64,000 nt of DNA from Acanthosepion esculentum (Eukaryota; Mollusca; Cephalopoda; Sepiida; Sepiidae), in NCBI GenBank assembly GCA_964036315.1, contig OZ038509.1:30917504-30981503 (forward strand). The letters are read 5' to 3'. Below are positions 25,248-34,965 of this stretch, in pieces (the stretch's first letter is position 1; each line of letters begins with the position of its first letter). A program made the translations under genes and the position numbers. A model generated the notes under the pieces. It did not search any database. It worked only from the letters and a program-made list of their open reading frames with translations, and was not told where the DNA came from.

Positions 25248-27399
25248 CGGTTTCGATTTCGAGAGGGAGAGAAGAGTCTATGGCTACCAGGGATGATTTA
25301 GCAATCTCTTGCTTCAGGTATTTGAAGGCATCTGATTGTTCCTTAGTGAGAGGATAGCTGGTGACTCTGGTTAGTGGATGTACTTTCTCCGAAAAATTCG
25401 AGATCCACCGAGAATAGTGGGAGAACATACCCATTGCTCGTCGAAGAGAAGGTAGATCTTGGGGTACTGGTAAGTCCATCAATCCTTTGAGTCTATCTGA
25501 GTCGGGTTTTACAGAACCCTTGCTTATCGTATACCCGAGCAAGTCTACTGAAGAGAGTGAATAATGACACTTGTTTTTATTCAGCGTCAAACCGTACTTT
25601 TCTACACTCTTCATGAACTTATGCAAATTGTAGTCATGTTCAGCCTGATTTCTTCCACAAGTGGTGACGTTGTCAATATAGGCGTAGGTTCCTTTGAGGT
25701 CTTCTCGCCTGATGATATCATCCATGACTCGTTGGAAACTTGCGACACCATTAGTTACTCCAAACGGGATTCGGCAGAATTGGTATAGAGATCCCGCCGC
25801 TTCGAATGCAGTGTATTTACGCTCTTCAGGCTTGATAGAGACCTGGTGATAGGCACTGGTTAAATCAAGAGTACTAAATACTTGATAACTGGCAATCTCG
25901 TTTACCATGTCTTCTATCCGAGGAAGAGGATAAGCATCTAGTAGAGTGAACCGGTTTATGGTCTGGGAGTAATCTACAACAAGTCTCTTCTTGTGATTTT
26001 CAGGAGATACTACAAGCGCTTGGGCTCGCCACGGGGAATGAGAAAGCTCTATAATTCCTTCCTTTAGCATACGGGATATTTCTGACTGAATGAATTTCGT
26101 GTCAGGTAGGCTATGTCTCCTGGATTTAACCGCTATTGGATGACAATCTGGGGTTAGATTTGCAAACAGAGAGGGGTAGGGGACATTTTTAATGGCGGTC
26201 AATTTACAAACGGTGAGGGGTGGAAGCGGCCCTCCGAAAGGTATTTCTAAGGAAGAATGTTCGGATAGGAAGCTAAGTCCGAGAATGACGTCACAGCATA
26301 GATCGGCCATCACCGATAGTTTGACATCCCTGTACTCCCTACCACTCAGGCGGAGAGATACTACACAGTGTCCGAGAGTAGTGGACGAATGAGAACTGCT
26401 AGCCATCAAAATTCTGTCAGAACTAGGCGTGACAGCCAATCCAAGTTTTTTAATTTTATCAGGATGAATAAAATTTTCCGAGCTTCCAGTATCAATGAGT
26501 ATTCTAACAGGCTCGCCTTTGATTTCACCACACATGGACGAACGAGAGAGTGTCCCGGAGAAGTTTGGAGAAGTAAATGAAGCAAGAAAAGACTCACCGT
26601 AGTTGATAGCCGCTGCAGTAGGAGACCTGCAGACATGAGCGAAATGTCCCCTCTTCTTACAGTGTCTGCAAGTTGAGTTCCTGGCTGGGCATCTGGACCT
26701 ATCGTGCCTCTGGTTTCCACAGAAGAAACATTTCTGTCCGGAGAGGGCGGCTACAGTGGGTAGTTCGTCATGCGCGGGCTGTTGGGGCTGACCATTATCC
26801 GTTTCTTCAGGCTTAGTAGTAGAGATCGAAGCGGTGAGAGAGTCCGGTCGAGTGTACGAAGCTAGTTGCTTCTGAGCCATTTCTAATGTTCGGGCTTGTT
26901 CGTACGCTGTATGTAGGTCCAGAATTTTGTTCTCTAGGAGCCTCTGTCTGATAGGGTCGGATGTAATTCCATTTATAAAGGCGTCTCGGACGTATTCATC
27001 TCTCGCCTGAATGGCCGTAACAGCCCTGAAGTCACAGTCTTTCGCCAGTCCCTTTAAAGATTGTAGATACTCGTCTACATTTTCATCGGCGCGTTGTTTG
27101 CGAGTCGCCAACAGGTGTCGGCAGAAGATAATATTCTTGGGCTGCACGAAAACTTCCTCCAGAACATTCATGGCTGATTCGTAATCGCTAATGTCCGAGA
27201 TGTATTTATAAATGGCCGGAGAGACGAGATTTATAAGTAGACTCAACTTATGTTCATCCGTTACTGGGGTCGGTTGTTGAGTTCCGCAGACTGCTCCGAG
27301 AAAAATATGGAAGGATTTTTTCCAGTGTCGCCACGTGTCTGCTGCGTCTAATTTTGAGGGATTTACATCCAGTCGTTCCGGCTTAAGGTATTTTTCCAT
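25069..27399 (-). CDS. Gypsy-2 Gag-protease-RT-RNase H, N-terminal part of gag-pol
   Basis: One open frame of 776 residues from the ATG nearest the 5' LTR. Gag occupies roughly residues 1-220 (DTWRHWKKSFHIFL). Two CCHC knuckles follow at about 26,694-26,735 (CFFCGNQRHDRSRC) and 26,631-26,672 (CRHCKKRGHFAHVC). The protease has ILIDTGSSENF at about 26,478-26,500. RT has FSTLDLTSAYHQ with the first Asp, then FCRIPFGV, and the catalytic box reads YIDN at 25,669-25,680 instead of YxDD. RNase H begins with ETDASEHAI. The frame is lost at a 4-bp insertion at about 25,196-25,199, judged against Gypsy-3. The last residues after it are out of frame. Gag and Pol are fused in one frame, as in several Gypsy lineages. 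Confidence 0.92.
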   Translation of the reverse strand: MEKYLKPERLDVNPSKLDAADTWRHWKKSFHIFLGAVCGTQQPTPVTDEHKLSLLINLVSPAIYKYISDISDYESAMNVLEEVFVQPKNIIFCRHLLATRKQRADENVDEYLQSLKGLAKDCDFRAVTAIQARDEYVRDAFINGITSDPIRQRLLENKILDLHTAYEQARTLEMAQKQLASYTRPDSLTASISTTKPEETDNGQPQQPAHDELPTVAALSGQKCFFCGNQRHDRSRCPARNSTCRHCKKRGHFAHVCRSPTAAAINYGESFLASFTSPNFSGTLSRSSMCGEIKGEPVRILIDTGSSENFIHPDKIKKLGLAVTPSSDRILMASSSHSSTTLGHCVVSLRLSGREYRDVKLSVMADLCCDVILGLSFLSEHSSLEIPFGGPLPPLTVCKLTAIKNVPYPSLFANLTPDCHPIAVKSRRHSLPDTKFIQSEISRMLKEGIIELSHSPWRAQALVVSPENHKKRLVVDYSQTINRFTLLDAYPLPRIEDMVNEIASYQVFSTLDLTSAYHQVSIKPEERKYTAFEAAGSLYQFCRIPFGVTNGVASFQRVMDDIIRREDLKGTYAYIDNVTTCGRNQAEHDYNLHKFMKSVEKYGLTLNKNKCHYSLSSVDLLGYTISKGSVKPDSDRLKGLMDLPVPQDLPSLRRAMGMFSHYSRWISNFSEKVHPLTRVTSYPLTKEQSDAFKYLKQEIAKSSLVAIDSSLPLEIETDASEHAIAASLIQNCRLFCSFLFKNSNSCRAKALVSRKGGICYCRSNPKMAALTAREAF

Positions 27400-27423
27400 G
27401 TTGCAGATCTTAGTCGAATAAAT

Positions 27424-27633
27424 TGTAATGAGAAATGATTGAGGAATTCAGAGTCAGAGAAGTGATTGAGGAATTCAGAGTCAGGTTCGCTTAATGAAGC
27501 TTTATTCGACTAGATCCTCACAGAGAGGTGGTCTAGGTAAAATGGACGATCAAACGGGTACAAAATCAAAGGGGAACAACTTGTTCCCGAGAAGTAGAGA
27601 AAAGGGTTAGAGAGTTCCTTCTTTATCACCACA
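27424..27633 (-). repeat. Gypsy-2 5' LTR
   Basis: 210 bp with TG...CA ends. It contains a tandem copy of a 27-bp segment (GATTGAGGAATTCAGAGTCA and flanking bases) that is single in the 3' LTR. The gag start codon (27,397-27,399) lies about 25 bp inside it on the minus strand. Confidence 0.93.
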
Positions 27634-27707
27634 CCAGTATTTCTCTTTTTTTCTGCGTGTGTATGTGGATCTAAATTCGGAATCTATCAATAAACATTTA
27701 CAGTTGT

Positions 27708-28926
27708 CTAATGAGATGGATGTCTTGATTGATTAAAGTGTTCAGCTATGGGGGGGAAAGTATTGTTTTGACGTATGGATAGTTTGTGATTGTTGAAACG
27801 AAATCTAAAATTAATTCCAGATTCGCCAATATATCCACTATTAGGACATATTGTGCAGAATAAGTAGTAAATTATATTATGGCTATCACAGGTGAGGCGA
27901 GGTGGGTGTATTTTGATTTTGGAGTTGGGTACAGAAAATACACTATCGGTTATTAAGTGTTTGCAAACTAGACAACGGGTTTTATTACATTTGTAAATTC
28001 CTGATTGGTTTGTATTATTTAGATATTTGGTAGAGGTGAGGATAACTGATAGGTTAGGTGTTTGTTTTTTTGCATTAATGGGTGGTTTAGCGAATATGTC
28101 TTTGATATTTTTGTTTAACTGGAGGTTCTTGTAATCATTTTTTAAATTGTGAATAAGTGTGTGGGAATATTGATTGTGGTTAAAAACCATGGGAATCCGA
28201 TTGTTATTTTACTTTTCTTGTATGTGAGAAGTGTGTTACGATTTATATGGATAGTTTTATTTAGTGCTTCTTTTATTATATTTATTGGGTATTTACATTT
28301 TAGGAATTGTTCTGTTAAGTTATTAATGTTGTGTAGAAAATGTAGATGGTCTGAGCATATGCGTTTGATTCTTAGAAATGAGCTGTATACGATAGATTTT
28401 TTTTAATTTAAGAGGATGACAGCTGTTGAAGTGTAGGAATTTATGCTGGTTTGTTGTATAGACTGGTAGAAAGTGTACGTTTGTTTAATTTTATCATAAC
28501 GTCTAAGAAAGGGACGGATGTGTATGAATGCTCCATGGTAAATTTAATTGTATCGTGGAAGTTGTTGCAGAAAGTAAAAAAGTTTTTTAATTTTTCTGAT
28601 CCATGAGTCCATAATAAGAGAATGTCATCAATATATCTAAAATAATGTAATGGTTTAAATTCTGAATTGTCTAGTATTTTCCTTTCTAGAATGTGCATAA
28701 AGATATTAGCATAGCTAGTTGCCGTTTTCGTGCCCATTGCTGTGCCACTAATCTGTAAATAGTGTTTGTTGAATTCAAAATTATTATGTGTTAGAATGAA
28801 ATTTATTAATTGACATATATCTGTAATTTGGTTGTTGGATAATTTTTTTACTATGGAACTCATGGCAAGCTGATACTACTTCAGTATGTGGAATGTTCGT
28901 GTAAAGAGACGAAACATCCATCGTTA
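27708..28926 (-). pseudogene. PLE family C copy 2: RT C-terminal half and GIY-YIG endonuclease
   Basis: From 28,863 downward the frame shows SGTAMGTKTATSYANIF and YIDDILLLW (catalytic box intact) up to 28,441; a second frame from 28,190 to 27,708 has the linker NAKKQTPNLSVIL, CNKTRCLVCK, NIIYYLFC and GYIGES, the GIY-YIG nuclease. A frame change lies between them near 28,400. It retains the 10 bp that copy 1 lost at 20,527. The end of its coding sequence is interrupted by Gypsy-2 at 27,634 (just after IAEHFNQSRHPSH and downstream residues). Confidence 0.88.
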
Positions 28927-28927
28927 C

Positions 28928-29744
28928 TAACAATAAGTAATACAAACCAATCAGGAAATTACAAATGTAATAAAACCCGTTGTCTAGTTTGCAAATACTT
29001 AATAACCGATAGTGTATTTTCTGTACACAACTCCAAAATCAAAATTCACCCACCTCGCCTCACCTGTGATAGCCATAATATAATTTACTACTTATACTGC
29101 ACAATATGTCCTAATATTGGATATATTGGCGAATCTGGAATTAATTTTAGATTTCGTTTCAACAATCACAAACTATCCATACGTCATAACAATACTTTTT
29201 CCCTCATAGCTGAACACTTAAATCAAACAAGACACTCATTAGACAACTGTAAATGTTTATTGATAGATTCCGAATTTAGATCCACATACGCACGCAGAAA
29301 AAAAGAGAAATACTGGATTTTAAAATTAGACACATATAAACTAGGTTTAAACAAAGACTTGGGTATTTTAAATCTGTATAAATATTTCAATAGTTAAAAA
29401 ATTTCTTTAGATATAGTTAAAAAAAACTTTTTAAACAACATCTAAAATATTATCGTTAGATTTACGTTAGAAATATTCAAACACAGTTGCATTCCACATC
29501 ACGTGACGTCCGCGTCTCGCGACGGACGCTACTTGTAAACAAACTTCCGAATACAGTTATTCAATTAATTTCTGACGAAAGATCGAGGCGATCTGAAATA
29601 TCAAATATAAATATATAAAAACATATAAATAAATACTTTAACAAAAAAACATTCAATTTTTTTTTCTTTTAATTTCCAACTTTTCAGTTGTTTTATCCAT
29701 ATTTCATATACATATCAAGAAAGTATACGTGGCTTCTCATTATG

Positions 29745-29745
<1 letters not shown>
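28928..29745 (+). mobile_element. PLE family C copy 3, inverted relative to copy 2
   Basis: It is joined 5'-to-5' with copy 2 at about 28,927-28,932. It has the full 3' tail (29,398-29,690) and then extends about 55 bp into sequence that matches the copy 1/copy 2 junction at 22,970-23,020 before reaching a TA tract. That extension indicates the source RNA came from a tandem (pseudo-LTR) arrangement. Confidence 0.85.
28930..29397 (+). pseudogene. PLE family C copy 3: GIY-YIG endonuclease, plus strand
   Basis: The reading frame resumes at NTNQSGNYKC just after the inversion point, includes CNKTRCLVC, NIIYYLYCTICPNIGYIGES and AEHLNQTRH, and continues uninterrupted to YKYFNS and TAA at 29,395-29,397. 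The nuclease domain is thus complete in this copy, including the C-terminal segment with the conserved Glu/Asn region (KEKYWILKLDTY). The RT is missing. The upstream residues of the open frame (28,888-28,929) belong to the antisense of copy 2 and are not genuine. Confidence 0.88.

Positions 29746-29804
<59 letters not shown>
29745..29804. repeat. (TA)n microsatellite
   Basis: Uninterrupted TA run following the PLE copy 3 terminus. Confidence 0.97.
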
Positions 29805-29808
<4 letters not shown>

Positions 29809-29809
29809 T

Positions 29810-30224
<415 letters not shown>

Positions 30225-30960
30225 CTTAGCCGAAGATGAGGAAGAATTCATTTTTTTTCGCGCGTTTTTGCGCTGACGTCACGACAAATTTGGCTTTTCA
30301 AAATCGGTCGCCCCAGGTCGTTTGACCTGACCGGGCAGGCTCACTTGTCTCTCGCCGGTAACCCCATATATACTGACAGGGACATTATTCGGCAAAACCT
30401 TGCCCTGATCTCATGGCTCGTCGCGGTATCTTACACTGTCGTCACCTTAGGACAGAATTTTCATTCCAACGCGAACATCTTTTAGCGAGCCGCTCAACTT
30501 CCAGAAACTTCCAACCTGATGAACGAGCATTTTTCACATTCTTCGAACACATACTCTCAGAACCTGTTACTTTAAAAAGAATTACATACACTCACAATTA
30601 TAAACTCTCGCAGTGAGTATTTTTCCTTGCCGTATGTTACTATGCATTACAACTGACTTTCTGAACCTTTCTTCTCGAAGAACTCCTTCCCGCCATAGTC
30701 ATCTTGGATTTGAATTTTGGCGCGGGATCTATTCTCATTCACTGCCACATTTCCAGTACCTCACTGAAGACAATTTACTAATCTACTTGGCCTCTTCTTC
30801 AACTACATATTTCCAGTATATTTACTGAAGGTCTTCACTGAAGACATTACTTGTTAAACTCTAATAAAATTTATGTTTGTTCTTAACCTTTCGTTGTTTT
30901 GCCTGTCTACTTCTTTTCACTTTGTACGTTTGTACGGTGGAAAGAGCACGTCTCTTTATA
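30225..30960 (+). promoter_or_regulatory. promoter-like stretch (CRE, TATA) with a downstream AATAAA
   Basis: TGACGTCA, a full cAMP-response-element palindrome, lies at 30,274-30,281 within CpG-rich sequence; an inverted pair AGGTC...GACCT is at about 30,317-30,330; CCATATATACTG at about 30,364 looks like a TATA box; and AATAAA lies at about 30,862. The spacing resembles a compact transcription unit or an LTR, but I cannot fix its ends. The 67-residue frame at 30,413-30,616 has no recognisable domain. Confidence 0.35.
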
Positions 30961-31469
30961 TTCCTTATATTCTTACTTTGTTTGTGGATTCGGTAGTAGT
31001 GTGTAGTGTCTGGCACAAGGCCTTATTTTCGTAGGCCAGATCTGCACCGCCATCGGGTCCACAACAGCTCCTTTCATCTTTTTCGTTGCAATTAGTACAT
31101 TTCTCCGTGAACAAGTAACAAAGAAGAAATACGATCAAGATATACAAGTCATATTAAATTAATGAACTTCACCCACTTGATCAAAAATGTGAAATATTAT
31201 TATTATTTTAGTAGTAGTAGTAGTAGTAGTAGTAGTAATTATTATTGGAAGTAAGATTAAAGATAAGCAATAAAAGGTGTTTATTTAAATCGTTGTCAAG
31301 AATGATTATTTTATAAATGTCACAACAGATTTACTAGAAGTTGTAATATCTGGTTGGAAGTAAAGTTCTCACAATTTCAAAATGTGATATATTAATAAAT
31401 ACAAACTTAATTCCTTGATAACTATTTATAGAAACCAGTTACATTTCAATAAATTTAGACTCTGCAGCG
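30961..31469. other. unassigned DNA, possible SINE trace and (TAG)n
   Basis: TGGCACAAGGCC at about 31,011 is shared with 9549. A (TAG)n run lies at 31,209-31,237. A 60-residue minus frame here starts with a hydrophobic stretch and has several Cys, but lies over this repeat-like motif and is not called as a gene. Confidence 0.4.
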
Positions 31470-32361
31470 ACTAGCAATCACAGTTAGTTCCACCATGGAA
31501 TATAGTAACAATATAGCAGTAAATAACACCACAAGTATTATCTGGTGGACTAGTCAACAAGTGTTGCGCTATGAGTTGCTACCTATGGGCAAAACCATCA
31601 CTGCGGGCCTGTAATCGCAGCAGTTGGAACATGTGAAACTGGCACTGAAGTAGAAAGCGCCAGCATTGGTTAATTCCTCCATGACAATGCCACGCCTCAT
31701 GTGGTGAAGGTGGCCAGAGATACCATATGGTAACTTTGTTGGGAGACACTGTGACATCCACCTTACTCCCTGAAACTTGCGCCAACAGATTACCACCTCT
31801 TTCATTCCCGGGACAACCACCTTCATAAGAAATCCTTCGCAATTGAGACGGACTTGCGGCAAGCACCCACGGACTTCTTTGCGTCCAAGACATCTGATTT
31901 TTACCGCCAAGATATTGCACAGCTGGAGCCATTTGGCAAAAGCTTCTGGGTGCCAATTGGGATTGAGAGCTAATGACAACCAAAGATCAGTACTCATATC
32001 GGGTGAATTCAACTATGAAGAACCAACTGTGACAGACACTGGAAAAATTGTAATAAGATGTGGCCGTTATAAACAATCTCATCAGATACAGAACAGAAAT
32101 TTAATTATGGCCAATTTAATTAATTTAATTTAATTATACCAATTTTAGGAGCATGAAAGTAGTGTACCTCAGCTATTGTTCTTATGTCATATTCTAATGT
32201 CTGAGACTATATAAATATTTTTATATATAATAATGAATATTATAATTCCCATACCTTGAGATGGGAAATATGATGCATTAGTAAAATGCAGAGTTAATTC
32301 CCTAATTTATATAGACCATTTCAATAAAGTGGCTACTAGCAATCAGTTAGTTCCACCATGG
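31470..32361. repeat. direct repeats bracketing the mariner remnant
   Basis: ACTAGCAATCACAGTTAGTT at 31,470 and ACTAGCAATCAGTTAGTT at 32,335, each followed by CCACCATGG, are nearly identical and in direct orientation on either side of the transposase. They could be remnants of a host or element duplication. Confidence 0.65.
31530..31995 (+). pseudogene. mariner transposase C-terminal fragment
   Basis: The plus-strand frames read RYELLPMGKTITAGL, then LHDNATPHVVKVARDTI near 31,680, then LAPTDYHLF near 31,775 and FASKTSDFYRQDIAQLE near 31,880. This is the C-terminal half of a mariner transposase: HDNA carries the second catalytic Asp and PTDYH the third. The DD34D signature is thus partly retained. 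Stops and a frame change near 31,678 make it non-functional. The long minus-strand frames over this region are antisense shadows. Confidence 0.85.
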
Positions 32362-33090
32362 GTTACTAGTGATAAGCTCACAATGCGTTTTGTCTCGTCA
32401 TTTGCTTTGAGTTATCCGAAATGGCACATTAACATGATACATAACACTAAATAAATGTGATTATTTAGCAACTACGAGAATTCTTCTTCCAACCAGCTAA
32501 TTTTTGTTCTCGTCGTTCGAATGGTTATGGTTATAGTAGTAGTAGTAGTAGTAGCAACTTTAAATGCGATGCAATTGACGTCACTGGTGTTACTTGCCCT
32601 ATCAAAATTAAATTATTAGGATACGGATATGTACATACGTAATTTACAAATTAAAGAACATGAACTTTGAACGACATTTTGTCTTCGCCTCTCTCAGATT
32701 TTCTCCATTTTTGATGGTAATTTAATTTCGCAAATTCTACAAAACTGCACACATCTGGAGATTGAGAATATGTTGCTGGAAAAAAAGAGATGCGTAGAAA
32801 TTTCTTACTCTCGCTCTATTTCGAAATAATTACAGTATACTGACAATTACTCATCTAAAAAATGAAATCTAAAATTATCTAAGTTTATAACCATCTTGTA
32901 ATTTTACTATCTTAAAGTTAAAACAACAACAAAGTAACAAATAATTCATGGGAGGCTAACACAATCTTGCTCAAAAATTTGTACATGACAATATTCTTTA
33001 TTCATTTCAAGCCAAACTGACCTGCGATCAGTAGTTGTATGACCTCTTTTGCATGGATATAGGGGTGGGAGCATGCTGAGATTCAAGCTA
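32362..33090. other. unassigned DNA
   Basis: A second (TAG)n run lies at 32,536-32,556. No coding signal is supported. Confidence 0.4.
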
Positions 33091-33094
33091 TTAC

Positions 33095-33890
33095 ATTAAT
33101 CAACCAAGATTTCTTTTGTTCCGATTTCTTTAAAAGCATTTCTCAGTGCTTTGACGCTTAAAGGTTCTTTTTCTACAATTTTGTTTTTGAAGATTTCTCC
33201 TGAATATTCAGTTGGGTTCAGACCTCGGTTGTTCTCCACCTAGTACATTGTTTTACTTTGATCCTGTTCAGAAACTTATGAACAACCTATGACTGATGCT
33301 GGCATGGAACAGCATCAGGCATAAACATCGGGCACTGGCGGATGTGCATATGCAGTCCCAGTTTCCCTACGCATACTTTATACTTCGTTATTCCTAGAGG
33401 CAATAGAGTCCAGCTGTTCCAGATTTGGGCATAGCGCCCCAAATCATCTGGCTTGGTGGGTGCTTCATTGTCTAAATTGTATACTTTTTATCAAATCTCT
33501 TACCGGTGAAGTATTCTAATGTTTATTTAACAAACTGTTGGAGAGTAGATTCATCTGAAAAAAAAAATTTGTTTCAGTTTTAAGCCGTCCAGGTTTCATG
33601 TTGCATAACGAAGTGCTATACGCTTGGATTTCATAACTGCAATTAACCGTGGTTTGCGAGTCGGTTTGAATGATTTTAGACTAAACCCAAATCCCAAACG
33701 GCGTGAAACTGTCATTTTTTACCATTTTGAAGCAGAAAAAGGTGTTATCTTCTTATAAGAAATTGTTAGGCATCGTGCAACAATGTGCTTCATCAAATGG
33801 TCATCTCTAACACTGATTTTCTTAGAACGTCTACTTTTCCTCTTGTCGTTAAACGTCTCTGAATTTTTTCAAATTCATGTTAGCGTTGTG
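33095..33890 (-). pseudogene. Tc1-like transposase remnant
   Basis: On the minus strand the DNA-binding part reads SKKISVRDDHLMKHIVARC near 33,760-33,830, then SRRLGFGFSLKSFKPTRKPR near 33,650-33,710. The first catalytic block SDESTLQQFV lies near 33,540-33,565, with PPSQMIWGAMPKSG near 33,440. The C-terminal block LNPTEYSGEIFKNKIVEKE is near 33,165-33,230, followed by VKALRNAF and a stop near 33,100. The order is that of Tc1 transposases (paired-like helix-turn-helix domain, then DDE). Stops and frame changes are frequent and the middle Asp block is unreadable. I saw no terminal inverted repeats. Confidence 0.85.
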
Positions 33891-34679
33891 CACAGCTGTT
33901 TGCTACATACTACTTTTACACTAATTTCACATTCAGAATAGCCTTCATAGCATAGAACCACAATTTCAATTTTCAAAAACGAAAATAAGTTTGTTACAGC
34001 TTAAACTTTTGTTCAAATGTCGAAACCATCTAACATTGAATATAAAGCCTACAAATGCCATAGCTTATTATAAAAATCAATGCTTTTACAATAAAAGTGA
34101 CATTGAGTAAATGATGTTGTCAAAAATTTCAGTATATACTTATATACAATATAAGTATATACTGAATATATATTCAGTATATATTCAGTATATATATTAT
34201 AAGTGTAAATATATCGTGTAAATTTCAGCTTATAATATTTTTATGCAAACATTCTCGGTTGAAATTAAATTATTTATAAATAAATCCAAAATATATAAAC
34301 CACAGAAACCTCTATATATTAATACGATTGTTCCTACCTATGTATGGTGTGTGTCACGCTAATCATATTAAACCAAAACTTTGTTGAGCATCCAAGAGGG
34401 AAACAGAAAGAAAGAGGGATATATAGAGTAAAACAGAAAGAGAGGGGATGCATAGAGAGGCAAAAATAGAGTTTGACACAGAACGGGGGTTGGAGGTGAG
34501 TCTCATCTTAGTTGTTTTTAGTGAGTGGTTAACCCATGCTAACGATCTGTTGAGGGCATTTCAGCATTTTTGTGAGAGTCTACATCATTTTTCTTATATC
34601 TGGAAATGGTCATGGGGTGAAAAATAAAGTGCTACATTAAAACAATTATTAGTAAATCTGTGTAATTTGCACGATTTCT
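33891..34679. other. unassigned DNA
   Basis: Contains a perfect hairpin at 34,130-34,164 (15-bp arms, loop TACAA) continuing into TATATTCAG repeats to about 34,195. No gene supported. Confidence 0.45.
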
Positions 34680-34965
34680 GCTAGTATTTGATTAACACAC
34701 TATCCTCTATACCACAATAAAAAAAATGCAGTATTATTTTATATGTTAACCTAACGTTCTATAACTTTCACCATTGTTTAAATCTTTGATTTTATAAATT
34801 CTTCTGTTTCGAATTTAATGCTAGTATTTGATTAACACACTATCCTCTATACCACAATAAAAACAATGCAGTTAATGTATTATTTTATATGTTAACCTAA
34901 CGTTCTATAACTTTCACCATTGTTTAAATCTTTGATTTTACAAATTCTTCTGTTTCGAATTTAAT
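34680..34965. repeat. tandem duplication of about 140 bp
   Basis: GCTAGTATTTGATTAACACA starts at 34,680 and again at 34,820; the two units are nearly identical except for an 8-bp insertion (TTAATGTA) in the second. Confidence 0.93.

Larger units (their letters stand above)
23403..27633 (-). mobile_element. Gypsy-2 LTR retrotransposon, nearly intact, inserted in PLE copy 2
   Basis: The element has two near-identical LTRs (23,403-23,585 and 27,424-27,633), a 5-bp target duplication CCAGT, a purine-rich tract next to the 3' LTR (GGGCGGCGGAGAA on the minus strand), and a single gag-pol reading frame broken only once. The LTRs differ by about two substitutions and a 27-bp tandem duplication in the 5' LTR, so insertion is recent. 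No clear tRNA-primed site is recognised after the 5' LTR. Confidence 0.95.
23026..28927 (-). mobile_element. PLE family C copy 2, 5'-truncated and split by Gypsy-2
   Basis: Two parts match copy 1 almost base for base: the 3' tail at 23,026-23,402 and the coding part at 27,634-28,927. Between them lies Gypsy-2, flanked by the duplicated host pentamer CCAGT (23,398-23,402 and 27,634-27,638). Copy 2 stops at about 28,927 within the RT, where copy 3 starts in the opposite orientation. Confidence 0.9.

Noticed and set aside
23848..26580. Plus-strand frames across Gypsy-2
   Set aside because: Antisense shadows of the gag-pol gene.
30413..30616. 67-residue plus-strand frame downstream of the CRE/TATA stretch
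   Set aside because: No recognisable domain or homologous copy in the window; the position alone is not enough.
30965..31147. Small Cys-rich peptide with a hydrophobic N-terminus on the minus strand
   Set aside because: It overlaps the TGGCACAAGGCC repeat-like motif. It is only 60 residues, the Cys spacing fits no family I know, and no promoter or splice context is visible.
31569..32012. 147- and 134-residue minus-strand open frames
   Set aside because: They are antisense to a clear mariner transposase on the plus strand and have no domain of their own.
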